Below, piece after piece: positions 49,453 through 57,593 of a stretch of 64,000 nt of DNA (position 1 is the first letter of the stretch; every line of letters begins with the position of its first letter). A program made the translations under genes and the position numbers. The DNA lies in assembly GCF_900130065.1 (NCBI RefSeq), contig NZ_FQXV01000010.1, positions 62,001-126,000 on the forward strand, given 5' to 3'. The notes under the pieces were generated by a model. It did not search any database. It was not told the origin of the DNA and saw nothing but the letters and a program-made list of their open reading frames with translations. The stretch is from Sporobacter termitidis DSM 10068 (GTDB lineage Bacteria > Bacillota > Clostridia > Oscillospirales > Oscillospiraceae).

Positions 49453-50157
49453 TTAACTGAGCTGCCATAAAAGCACATAGGGGCTTACATCAAAGACGAT
49501 TTCCATGTCGTCCTCCAGCGTAAAGCTGGTAGCGTATGCGTCAATCTCCTTGAGCACCCCGCCCTGCGTAATAGCGATGTTCCAGCCGGTTCCCGCATAT
49601 ACAGCATAGTTCACGCCGTCTACTGTGACGATTCCGTTCACCACATCATATTCTACGCCCTCTACTGTGACCTTTTCGGGCGTATAGTAATTAAGCTCCT
49701 GCGGGTAGACATTGCTGATGTAGGCGCCGGGATCGCCAGCTACCGGATACGCGTCCCATCCGGCTGCTATTTCATTATCATAGCCAATCCCATTCTCAAG
49801 AAACGCCACTAATATAGCGTCCAAAGCATTCGCCTCTCCGTCATGGGGACTGGGTACGTCATACGGGAGATAGAACATATCCTGTAACCCGGCGTCAACC
49901 CACTCTTGAACGTATTCTATGTCGAGATCGAAGTCCCCGATGTAGAAATTGGCATTTGTAAAGCCGTTGCCCGTATAGACGTTGGTGGATTTGAGGATAC
50001 CGTCTTCGCCCGGGGCTGTATCGCTGGTGAAATTGCCGTATGTAATCGATACCGAAACCGTTCCGGTCTGCGCCGGGGCCGCGAACGCGGTAGCGGAGAA
50101 GCTGAGCACCATGACCAGCACTAATGCGAGGGATAGAAACCTTTTTTTAGCTTTCAT
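49453..50157 (-). CDS. Small secreted transcobalamin-like (DUF4430-type) protein
   Basis: A 234-residue protein: signal peptide ('RFLSLALVLVMVLSFSATAFA', 6-26), then a domain with 'ANALDAILVAFLENGIGYD', 'GAYISNVYPQELNYY', 'GVNYAVYAGTGWNIAI' and 'TSFTLEDDMEIVFDVSPY', the order of elements seen in DUF4430 / transcobalamin beta domains (helix, strand with Gly-Trp, then a strand before a polar end). No anchor is seen, so it is secreted or held by partners. It is the first full gene after the cobalamin riboswitch, which supports corrinoid binding. DUF4430 assignment is by pattern. Confidence 0.6.
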   Translation of the reverse strand: MKAKKRFLSLALVLVMVLSFSATAFAAPAQTGTVSVSITYGNFTSDTAPGEDGILKSTNVYTGNGFTNANFYIGDFDLDIEYVQEWVDAGLQDMFYLPYDVPSPHDGEANALDAILVAFLENGIGYDNEIAAGWDAYPVAGDPGAYISNVYPQELNYYTPEKVTVEGVEYDVVNGIVTVDGVNYAVYAGTGWNIAITQGGVLKEIDAYATSFTLEDDMEIVFDVSPYVLLWQLS

Positions 50158-50299
50158 CGTTGGTCCTTTCCTCCTGCGTATTTATCGCAGGATAACACAA
50201 TATCATTCCGTCCGGCCCCGCTATTGCAAACGCGCGTCCGGACGACTGCCGCGCGCTTGAGCCGTATGTACTCGTCCTGGGAAAACCATTGTCGGGCAT
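50147..50299 (-). CDS. Possible 50-residue leader ORF coupled to the DUF4430-like gene
   Basis: ATG 50299 sits right after GGAGGGGG, one of the best ribosome binding sites of the region. The frame starts MPDNGFPRTSTYGSS and ends at a TAA (50147-50149) overlapping the first codons of the gene at 50157. No family recognised. It could be a coupling leader peptide or chance. Confidence 0.35.
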   Translation of the reverse strand: MPDNGFPRTSTYGSSARQSSGRAFAIAGPDGMILCYPAINTQEERTNDES

Positions 50300-50425
50300 C
50301 ACCCCCTCCTGATTTCCCCTGCCCGCCCATGTTCAGCGATTGGGTAGGCAAAGGCATTTCAGTGTCCGGGTATTTCCACCCGGATTTGCTGGGTAGTTCA
50401 GTGCGCACTAAACTCCGTTACCCTG
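50290..50425 (-). other. Structured leader of unclear class
   Basis: On the minus strand: a hairpin GTTTAGTGC/GCACTGAAC, then GCAAAT followed by hairpin CCGGGT-GGAAAT-ACCCGG and GACACTG, then a GC-rich hairpin. Parts resemble a cobalamin-riboswitch core (GxAAxCCGG...CCGG) and parts a GEMM c-di-GMP aptamer (GCAAA...GAAA...GGAC), but neither consensus is complete. Confidence 0.3.
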
Positions 50426-50597
50426 TTTTAAGTGGGGGCTTGACCACTATATCCACTCAATCTGCCGGGGGTTTTCCCGCGGCCGGATTGTGAATACCTG
50501 ATTTCCGCCGATCCGCCTGATAGGAAATGAAAATGCGTATGCAATACCAAGCATGGCCCATCTCCCGGCCGCGCACTCATAGGAGCAGGCACGCCGG

Positions 50598-50648
50598 AAA
50601 AACAATAACGGCCGTGATAACCTGAACAAAAAGGTTATCACGGCCGTA
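50598..50648 (-). terminator. Attenuator terminator of the cobalamin riboswitch
   Basis: Fifteen-bp perfect arms (ACGGCCGTGATAACC at 50608-50622, complement at 50633-50647) followed on the minus strand by TATTGTTTTTCC. It lies about 65 nt downstream of the aptamer, where an expression platform is expected. Confidence 0.8.
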
Positions 50649-50711
50649 TTCCCATGATTATTTCAACCATAAACACAACCTATGCATAAAGCAAAGCTAT
50701 GCTTATGTATA

Positions 50712-50955
50712 ACACTCCAGCTCGTCTTCCGACTTACGCAATTCCAGAAACCCGTCAGGGCCCCAACGTCTATACCTCAGCCTTCCCGGTACCGCTTACG
50801 CGGGGACCAGTGACCGGCTTTCGCCACGAGATATAGCCTCAATACGCTCACGGTGCCAATGTTTGGCATTTCAGCCGCCCACGTCCCGGATTTTCACCGG
50901 CTTCCATTTCACCACTCGCACGGCGTCACCATGACGTGGGCGCACATGCTCGCGC
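50712..50955 (-). promoter_or_regulatory. Cobalamin riboswitch
   Basis: Read on the minus strand: GCCGGTGAAAATCCGG (50886-50901) preceded by GTGAAATGGAA, then CACTGG (50807-50812) and GGGAAGGC (50780-50787), ending with AAGTCGGAAGACGAGC (about 50719-50734). These are the conserved core, B12 box and closing elements of the cobalamin aptamer, in order. Binding of adenosyl- or methylcobalamin would favour the terminator at 50598-50648 and switch off the leftward genes at 50157 and 49162. Confidence 0.85.
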
Positions 50956-51063
50956 AAAGAGTGTCATAATATTCAATTATTTCCCTGCTTTAATACTAAA
51001 ACCACTTCATAATAAAGGCAACAGTTTTTAGAAAAAAAGAAAATAATTAGCTAATTCTATAAT

Positions 51064-51174
51064 TTATCGTTCAACTTTCCACGTAATACCAGCAAACATG
51101 ACAATAAGCAAGCTGGGAAAAAAGGTGCCTTTCTTTTTCGCTAAGTGTAGGCAGTTTTCCTGTTCCGGCATCAT
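51064..51174 (-). CDS. Possible 36-residue hydrophobic micro-protein
   Basis: ATG 51174 (or 51171) follows GGAGGTGAT, a near-ideal RBS. The peptide has a polar start (MMPEQENCLHLAKKKG) and a hydrophobic stretch (FFPSLLIVMFAGITW) that could span or sit on the membrane. It lies 40 nt after the ECF fusion gene on the same strand and before the riboswitch. No family recognised. Confidence 0.4.
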   Translation of the reverse strand: MMPEQENCLHLAKKKGTFFPSLLIVMFAGITWKVER

Positions 51175-51213
51175 ATCACCTCCGTTTTTCACGCCTCGTT
51201 TATGGTACGAGCT

Positions 51214-54015
51214 TTAAACCAAACGGTCCGTCACTCGGGAATTCTTCATATTACTCGAGGGCAATTTGGAGCTGGTGGGCGGATTCAAGCCGCCGACCTG
51301 CTGATTGCAAATCGTCAGATCCGGGCGCTCGAGTCCCCGGCGGTTCTCTGTCCTCGCCTCCACCAGACCATACTTGACCTTGATACGGTCGAGCTTTTCG
51401 AGCATCGGGCGGGAGAGGAACCACAGGAAAACGACGGTGGCCGCCGCGTGGACGAGATCAAACGGGAAGCCCTGAATATAGGCGGCCAGAAACATCGGCC
51501 ACGTGGGATGGTCGTTGTACATGATGACAACGGACGGGTTCATCAGCCCGCCGTAAAAAACGATCACGGCCAGCCCCCCAAAGATGCACAGCGGCAGGCG
51601 GCTGCGGCGCAGAACGCCTTTCCGGAACAGAACCCCCGCCAAAAAGCCGATGAGACCCATGGCGAACATCTGCCACGGCGTCCACGGCCCCTGCCCATAG
51701 AGCATGTTCGAAACCAGCATCGTAACGGCGCCCACGAGAAAGCCGCTTTCGCCCCCGAACGCCACGCCGGCGATGATCACCATCGCCGCCACAGGCTTAA
51801 ACTGCGGCAGCATGAAAAACGCCGCCCGGCCGGCCACGCCCAGGGCGCACAGGACGGCGATCACCACCAGCTCCCTCGCCTGCGGCCGGCGCCCCTCAAA
51901 GAGGAAAAAGAACGGCAGCATCGTCTCTATGACGATAAGCAGCGAAATGAAATAATACTTCCGGTCGCCCAGCCAGAGCACACCAACAAAAATCGTCAGC
52001 GGTACGGCGACGAGGATCATCGCGGCAGCGGCGGCGGTGCGCCTTGACAACCGCCGCTGCCCGACGGGGACCTGCTCGTTGTCGATCGGCTTCTCGCCCC
52101 GGCGGTTGATGGCCGCCGACAGGATGGCGGCAACGGCGAGGAGAACGATGTACAGCCCCATCCTGTTTTGTCCCGTGAGCCACGGGATGTCCGGCTCCGA
52201 CAGGGCGATATACGCCAGGACAAGCAGCGCGGCGCCCGAAATACCGGCCAGGACCTTCCGCCATAACGGCAGCTTTTCAAGCGTCTCCACGGGCGGCGCC
52301 GTCTCCGGCGCCGGCAGCGGAGCGTCATCCTCCGGCAGCGGCGGGGGCGGCGGGACAGCCCCGCCGCAGGCGATGATGACGTCCTCCGCCGTCACGGCGC
52401 TCGGCAGCAGATGACGCGCCATACGGCTGGAGGTCGTCGTGTAAAAGCTGTTGCCTGAGAAAAACGCGTGCGGGTCGGCCTCGGTGACGATGGCGCCGTC
52501 AAAGAACAGCGCGCAGCGGTGGGCGTGGCGCGCACAGAACTCGACGTCGTGACTGACCATGACGACGGCGACGTCCCGGCGCAGGAGGCTTTGCAGGATT
52601 TCCGCGAAAACCTGCTTGAATTCCGCGTCCAGCCCTTTCGTCGGCTCGTCCAGCAGCAATATTTTCGGGTCCAGCAGCAAAACCTTCGCCAGCGCCGCCC
52701 GCTGCTGCTCCCCGCCGGAAAGGTCATAGGGGTGCCGCTCCAGGAGCTCCTCCAGCCGGCACAGACGGACCACATAGGCCAGGCGCCTGTCCTGATCACC
52801 CGTTGAGAGCTTCCGGCCCTTTAAAATCTCCCGCAAATCCTCCCGCACCGTCTTCTTGACAAAAAGCGCCTGGGGATTCTGAGGCAGGACGCCGAGGAGC
52901 CCGTCAAACAGCGCGCCCCTCATTTCAAGCGCTTGCCCCTCGAACAGCACCCTGCCGCGGTATGGCCTGTTGATGCCGGAGAGGACGGACAGCGCCGTCG
53001 TTTTGCCGGTGCCGTTTCCCCCGAGGATGGCAAGCAGCTCACCCCGGTACGCTTTGAACGACAGGCCCCGCAGCACGTCCGGCGCGTCCTTTTCGTACTT
53101 GAACCACACGTCGTCCAGCGCAGCGGCGGGCATGCCGTCCCGTCCTCTGCCCGGTATCGCCGGAAAAACTTCTTTAAGCGGATGCGCCCTGGCGTAGCTG
53201 TCCAGCCATAACCGCCCCTCGCGCACCGTTACAGGGCATTTTTGATCATTCGGCACAGCGGCGTAAATGCGCATCGGCGTCGGCATGGCCAGGAACATCC
53301 CGTGGCCCCGCCCGCGCAGGCTCTCGCCGACCTCCGCCGGTGCGCCGTCGCAAAGAATTTTGCCGCAGTCCATGACAAGCACCCGGTCGCTCATGGGGAA
53401 AACCTCCTCCAGCCGGTGCTCCGTCATGATGACGGTCGTGCCCAGCTCTCGGTTGATCTTCCAAACCGTGGCGAGAAAGTCTGCCGCCGCGATAGGGTCC
53501 AGCTGGCTCGTGGGCTCGTCGAGAATCAGCACTGACGGCTGCATGGCCATGATGGACGCCAGATTGAGAAGCTGCTTTTGTCCGCCGGACAGCTCCGTCA
53601 CGTTCTTGTAGAACCATGTCTGGATGCCGAAGAAGCTCGACATTTCGGCAACGCGCCCCCGGATCGTCGGGGTATCGCAGCCCAGGCTCTCCAGCCCGAA
53701 GGCCAGCTCGTGCCACACCTTGTCCGTCACGATCTGGTTGTCCGGGTTCTGCTGCACAAAGCCGATACGCGCGCTCTGCTCCCGTTGGTCAAGCGCCGTC
53801 AGCGGCCGGCCTTCAAAGAGTATTTCGCCGCCCAAGGTCCCGTGCGGGGCCAGCGCGGTTTTAAGCTGGCGCAGCAGCGTCGATTTCCCGCAGCCCGACG
53901 GACCCGCCAGAACAGCAAATTCGCCCTGCCTGACGGTGAAGGTCATGCCGTCCAGAGCTTTTTTTGCCTGCTCCGGATAGGAAAAGGTCAGGCCGCGGAT
54001 TGTATAGCTGTCCAT
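51214..54015 (-). CDS. ECF transporter: two ATPase domains and an S component in one polypeptide
   Basis: 933 residues. ATPase 1: Walker A GPSGCGKST (~34-42), LSGGQKQ, VLILDEPTSQLD. ATPase 2: GGNGTGKTT (~335-345), LSGGEQQR, ILLLDEPTKGLD. A Pro-rich linker (~545-575) leads to a C-terminal membrane region (~585-890) whose last six segments ('ELVVIAVLCALGVAGRAAFF', 'VAMVIIAGVAFGGESGFLVG'-like, 'GPWTPWQMFAMGLIGFLAG') are an ECF S component, of the type found with corrinoid (CbrT-like) substrates. ATG 54015 follows GGAGG; the longer ORF upstream has none. It overlaps EcfT by 28 nt. ATP-driven vitamin uptake, probably cobalamin by context. The last ~30 residues are coded by a decayed tRNA (51267-51313). 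Confidence 0.8.
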   Translation of the reverse strand: MDSYTIRGLTFSYPEQAKKALDGMTFTVRQGEFAVLAGPSGCGKSTLLRQLKTALAPHGTLGGEILFEGRPLTALDQREQSARIGFVQQNPDNQIVTDKVWHELAFGLESLGCDTPTIRGRVAEMSSFFGIQTWFYKNVTELSGGQKQLLNLASIMAMQPSVLILDEPTSQLDPIAAADFLATVWKINRELGTTVIMTEHRLEEVFPMSDRVLVMDCGKILCDGAPAEVGESLRGRGHGMFLAMPTPMRIYAAVPNDQKCPVTVREGRLWLDSYARAHPLKEVFPAIPGRGRDGMPAAALDDVWFKYEKDAPDVLRGLSFKAYRGELLAILGGNGTGKTTALSVLSGINRPYRGRVLFEGQALEMRGALFDGLLGVLPQNPQALFVKKTVREDLREILKGRKLSTGDQDRRLAYVVRLCRLEELLERHPYDLSGGEQQRAALAKVLLLDPKILLLDEPTKGLDAEFKQVFAEILQSLLRRDVAVVMVSHDVEFCARHAHRCALFFDGAIVTEADPHAFFSGNSFYTTTSSRMARHLLPSAVTAEDVIIACGGAVPPPPPLPEDDAPLPAPETAPPVETLEKLPLWRKVLAGISGAALLVLAYIALSEPDIPWLTGQNRMGLYIVLLAVAAILSAAINRRGEKPIDNEQVPVGQRRLSRRTAAAAAMILVAVPLTIFVGVLWLGDRKYYFISLLIVIETMLPFFFLFEGRRPQARELVVIAVLCALGVAGRAAFFMLPQFKPVAAMVIIAGVAFGGESGFLVGAVTMLVSNMLYGQGPWTPWQMFAMGLIGFLAGVLFRKGVLRRSRLPLCIFGGLAVIVFYGGLMNPSVVIMYNDHPTWPMFLAAYIQGFPFDLVHAAATVVFLWFLSRPMLEKLDRIKVKYGLVEARTENRRGLERPDLTICNQQVGGLNPPTSSKLPSSNMKNSRVTDRLV
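51267..51313 (-). pseudogene. Decayed 3' half of a tRNA-Thr inside the 3' end of the ECF gene
   Basis: On the minus strand: GATTTGCAATCAGCAGG (anticodon arm, TGT changed to TGC), GTCGGCGG, TTGAAT (T-loop, usual TTCGAAT), CCGCC and acceptor CACCAGCTCCA. These match tRNA-Thr(UGU) 3' halves. The 5' half is absent. The reading frame of the ECF gene passes through it and ends ~50 nt later. Confidence 0.55.
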
Positions 54016-54884
54016 TTCTTGTCCTCCGTGATGTTGATGACGACCGGCGTAATGCACAGCGCCAAATAGGCGAGGAAAACGCTCAGGGGAAACGCGCCCG
54101 GGCCGACCCCCTTCATCGTCGGGTAATACCGCCATTTCAGGCCGCCGGCCAGGGCGCCGGCAACGACGCAGGCGCCGCACAGCAGCAGAAAGAGGAGCGC
54201 CGCCCGGTCCCGCTTGTCGAACCGGTAGATGGAAAACGCCGTGCGCCCAGGCAGGCCGTAGCCCCGGCTCTTCATGCTGTCCGCCGTCTCGATGGCGTTC
54301 TCCAGCACCCATGTGATCATGATGGACAGAATCGTCAGGCCGTTTTTCGCCCGCCGGAGGATACCCCCATTGGATGCGTCGCGCCCCACGCACTTCTGCG
54401 CGTTGGAAACGACCTTGATCTGCGCTTTAAACTTCGGCACAAAGCGCAGCGTCATGGACAGCAGCAGCGACATGGCCGGGATGACGCGCCCGAAGAGATA
54501 CACAAATTTGTCCGACGTCATCACAGCGTTGTAGCAGGAAAACCACACGATCACGGCCACGAGCATGGCGGCCATGGCGATACCGTAGGTGATCGACTCC
54601 AGCGTCAGCGGGTTGCCGCCGGGCAGATACGCCAGTATCGTGCCCCCCTCATGGCTGAAGGCCGGGTTGACGAGCGCCGCGAGCACGAACATCGGCAGCA
54701 TGACAAGAAGATTGAAGCGCACGGCCTTCCGCCCATTTAAGTAAACCGAATACGCTATGGCGCACGAAAGCGATATACCGAGGCATACAGGGTGCGTAAA
54801 CACCATCGAGAAAACAAGCACAAACCCGAAATACAGAAAGTTGATCAGCGGATGATAGCTGGAGAACGCATCTTTGTTAGCCAT
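53988..54884 (-). CDS. ecfT: ECF transporter transmembrane subunit EcfT
   Basis: A 298-residue membrane protein with six or so hydrophobic segments and the coupling-helix motif 'ADSMKSRGYG' (~210) plus 'SMTLRFVPKFKAQI'; these Ala/Arg-Gly motifs dock on the two ATPases. It overlaps the fused ATPase/S gene and starts 7 nt after the DUF4430 gene. One T subunit with a single A-A-S polypeptide would give a two-chain ECF complex. Confidence 0.85.
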   Translation of the reverse strand: MANKDAFSSYHPLINFLYFGFVLVFSMVFTHPVCLGISLSCAIAYSVYLNGRKAVRFNLLVMLPMFVLAALVNPAFSHEGGTILAYLPGGNPLTLESITYGIAMAAMLVAVIVWFSCYNAVMTSDKFVYLFGRVIPAMSLLLSMTLRFVPKFKAQIKVVSNAQKCVGRDASNGGILRRAKNGLTILSIMITWVLENAIETADSMKSRGYGLPGRTAFSIYRFDKRDRAALLFLLLCGACVVAGALAGGLKWRYYPTMKGVGPGAFPLSVFLAYLALCITPVVINITEDKKWTAIQSAA

Positions 54885-54890
54885 GCCGCC

Positions 54891-55856
54891 TCACGATCCC
54901 GTGGAGTAGTATCCGCCCACGTCGATACCGAGGTCACAGGTGTAAACCCACTCGATCACATCGCCGTCTTTAAGCTGGTACCTGCTGCACCCGTAATTCG
55001 GGAACCAGTCGTTGACCTTGTACATCCAGCCGGACAGCTCTCCCACGTCGAATTCGTACAGGTTGTTGATCCCCTCGATGTAGGCCGAGTTGTACATGGG
55101 TGTGTTTTCGAATTCCATCTGGATTTTGGCCTTTTTCATTTCCCGCTGGAGGACGTTGAAGACGCTCTCCCCCTCGTAGAAGGTCACCTTTGTCGCCGGG
55201 AAGATCACGCCGTCCGGGGGCACCAGCTCATGCTTTTCCTGATCGAGCCAGGACATGTTGTCAAGGATGGTATCGCATCGGACCGACAGGGTGCAGGTAT
55301 ATGCCATGTCTGTGATCCTGGCGTCCTGCGGCTCGACGGGGACCGGTTTGCCGGAGGGAACCGGGTCTGTCTGGTACTTGTCTTTGCCTGTCGAGGGATC
55401 GAGCTGCATGCCCTGCCCCTCGGAGTACCCGGTGTCCCCCTTTTGAACGCCCGCGGAGGATTTGTCGCCCGCGATTTCCGCCGCGAGGGCCAGCTTTTCG
55501 TCCGCCGACAGCGCATGGCCGCTGCCGGCCCCCGGCGCGGCGGACGCGCCCCCCGAAGGCGACGGCCGGGCCGGGCTCGGCGATGGGGACGGCTTGGCGG
55601 ACGGCTCCGAAGACGCCCCGGGCGGGGACACAGACGGCGAAACGGTTTCGGACGGCGATACGGCCGAGGCCGGGGTTTCCGGCGCGGCACTCCCGTCAGG
55701 CGGTGCGGCGGCGGCCAGGGAGATGGACGGCGCGGCAGCCTCCCAGCCTCTCAGACCCGGCGCGTTTCCGCCGTACCAGAACGCGAACACCAGAACGCAG
55801 ACGGCAAGAACCGGAATAATGATTTTCCATTGATGTCTTTTTAAAAAGTCCTTCAT
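54891..55856 (-). CDS. Membrane-anchored DUF4430 (transcobalamin beta-like) protein
   Basis: A 321-residue protein: N-terminal anchor ('WKIIIPVLAVCVLVFAFWYGG', residues ~10-29), a long Pro/Ser/Ala-rich spacer (~35-130), then a DUF4430 domain with 'FYEGESVFNVLQREMKKAK', 'GELSGWMYKVND' and 'LKDGDVIEWVYTCDLG' (~235-312). The layout suits a receptor reaching through the wall that hands a ligand to the ECF transporter coded next to it. RBS CGGAGG before ATG; 6 nt to ecfT. Confidence 0.75.
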   Translation of the reverse strand: MKDFLKRHQWKIIIPVLAVCVLVFAFWYGGNAPGLRGWEAAAPSISLAAAAPPDGSAAPETPASAVSPSETVSPSVSPPGASSEPSAKPSPSPSPARPSPSGGASAAPGAGSGHALSADEKLALAAEIAGDKSSAGVQKGDTGYSEGQGMQLDPSTGKDKYQTDPVPSGKPVPVEPQDARITDMAYTCTLSVRCDTILDNMSWLDQEKHELVPPDGVIFPATKVTFYEGESVFNVLQREMKKAKIQMEFENTPMYNSAYIEGINNLYEFDVGELSGWMYKVNDWFPNYGCSRYQLKDGDVIEWVYTCDLGIDVGGYYSTGS

Positions 55857-55868
55857 TTTGTGCCTCCG

Positions 55869-57518
55869 TTACAGCAGGTTTGCCTCTCCCAGCAGGTTGA
55901 ACAGCATTTGCGCAACCTCGCCGCGTTTGGCCGTCTCCTTCGGACGGATGGAAAGATCCTGCTGAGAAAGAATACCGGCGCTGTAGCAGAAGGCCAGCGA
56001 TGGGCGCGCCCAGTCGTCCGATTGGACATAGTCTTCAAATTGTGCCAGCGTATCGCGGACCGCGCCGCTGTCCATGGCCGTATCCATGCCGCAGAGCTTT
56101 GCCGCACGGGCGATCATGACGGCGGCTTCCTGCCGGGTGATCGTACCGAGCGGATTGAAAGTCGCAGCGGTCGTACCGCCGACAATGCCATAGCTGTTTG
56201 CAGTGCCAACGTAAGGCGCATACCACTCGGCCGAAGGGACATCGGAGAAGATGCCGTTTGCCTTCGGCGTCAGGCCCAGCGCCCGGACAACGATCGCCGC
56301 AAACTCCGCGCGCGTCATGGTGTTGTCGGGTTTAAAGCTGCCGTCGTCCATGCCGGCGATGATCTCTCGGGACGCCAGCGCCTCGATGGCGGTGATCTCG
56401 CTGCTGAAGATGATGTCGCCAAAGGTCGTGCCCGGCTTTGTGATGGGCACGGTCTTCACAGCGGCGTTCTTGCCCTCAAGTCCCGCGCCTTTCGCCGGTC
56501 CGGTGCTCGTACTCTCCCCAACGGAAATCGCGTCGCTCATCCGGTAGAGGCTCGGCTTGCCGTCCCGCGCACGCTGTGCGGCGATGAGTCCGTAAAAGCC
56601 CTGTTCGGTCGCCATCTGGTTTGAGCCGCTGCCGTCGGCGGTGTGCTGAAAGCTCCCGTCCGCCTGCTGATACGTCAGGAGATTGTCCAGAAGCGTGTGC
56701 CCGTTTTTGACAAAGCGGCTGTCGTCCAGCGAAATTCCCAACTCACACAGCGCCACAAGTATCTGCACAACGCTTTCAGAGTTTGGCGTCCCCCAGCTTG
56801 AGAATCCGCCCTTGGCGTCCTGCTTGGCAGACATGCAGGCAAGCGCCTCGCCGGTGGCCTTCTTGACGTCGGCTCTGTCCTGATATTTGGCCAGGGCCTG
56901 CAGCGCCATGCCCGTGATGTCCGGGTCGGCCGGTTCCGGGCTCCCGCCCGTCCCCGTGAGCGACCATCCGCCGTCAGCCAGCTGACGCGACAAAATCTCG
57001 TCCACGTACATTGCCCGTGTGGCCTGCGTCCTGGCACTTGTATTCTGCGGCATGGCGTAATTGCCTGTATCCAGCGCGATGAGCGCCCAGATCGGCCCGT
57101 TGAGCCCCTGCCAGATGGTCTTGTCATAGTCGCCCAAAGGCGTCAAAAGGTTGTACCCCGCCACATTGGACGGGTCCTTCCCGATGGACGTCAGCGCCAC
57201 GATCACCCGGGAGTATTCCGTGTACTTCTTCTGATGCAGGACCCCCTTGCAGGCCTCGACGTACGCTTCAACTGTGGCGTCATAGTCCTGATAATATGTA
57301 TCGGGTACCTCGTACCCGCTGCGCGCCAGACCCAGCACCGCCCACTCGCCCCCGATGGAGCCCACCTGCGGCTCCTTGACGGTATTGACCATGTACGACG
57401 CTGCCTTGTCGACGGCCGCTTGCAGCGCCGCTTTATCCGCGGCCAGCCCCGGAACGGCAAGTCCCAGCACCAGGACAAGCGTCAATAGTAATGCCGTGCC
57501 TTTTTTCATGATTGACAT
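55869..57518 (-). CDS. Secreted alpha-toroid (transcobalamin alpha-like) protein with SLH repeats
   Basis: 549 residues: signal peptide (to ~27), an alpha/alpha-toroid of prenyltransferase/terpene-cyclase repeat type (~28-320; 'GEWAVLGLARSG', 'LADGGWSL', 'DAKGGFSSWG', 'QQADGSFQHT', 'ATEQGFYGLIAAQRA'), and SLH repeats (~375-549). No catalytic D-x-D-D motif is seen, so it is a binding rather than a cyclase domain. Animal intrinsic factor and transcobalamin combine this toroid with the DUF4430-type domain, here split between this gene and the next one. First ATG 57518 is 9 nt after GGAGG. Confidence 0.75.
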   Translation of the reverse strand: MSIMKKGTALLLTLVLVLGLAVPGLAADKAALQAAVDKAASYMVNTVKEPQVGSIGGEWAVLGLARSGYEVPDTYYQDYDATVEAYVEACKGVLHQKKYTEYSRVIVALTSIGKDPSNVAGYNLLTPLGDYDKTIWQGLNGPIWALIALDTGNYAMPQNTSARTQATRAMYVDEILSRQLADGGWSLTGTGGSPEPADPDITGMALQALAKYQDRADVKKATGEALACMSAKQDAKGGFSSWGTPNSESVVQILVALCELGISLDDSRFVKNGHTLLDNLLTYQQADGSFQHTADGSGSNQMATEQGFYGLIAAQRARDGKPSLYRMSDAISVGESTSTGPAKGAGLEGKNAAVKTVPITKPGTTFGDIIFSSEITAIEALASREIIAGMDDGSFKPDNTMTRAEFAAIVVRALGLTPKANGIFSDVPSAEWYAPYVGTANSYGIVGGTTAATFNPLGTITRQEAAVMIARAAKLCGMDTAMDSGAVRDTLAQFEDYVQSDDWARPSLAFCYSAGILSQQDLSIRPKETAKRGEVAQMLFNLLGEANLL

Positions 57519-57593
57519 AATAGTAATCCTCCTTCTGTATTCTCCTATTTGTTTGTTTTATGAGGTTTTTTTCATATCGTTTTCTCCTGTCCT

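Noticed and set aside
50447-50641. A 64-codon minus-strand frame after the riboswitch terminator
   Set aside because: Its 5' part is the terminator hairpin itself and no RBS precedes the first ATG; a shorter internal start has only a weak site and no recognised family.
54016-54393. N-terminal extension of the ECF ATPase fusion
   Set aside because: It overlaps ecfT in another frame, reads as Arg/Gly/His-rich sequence, and the ATG at 54015 has a proper GGAGG.
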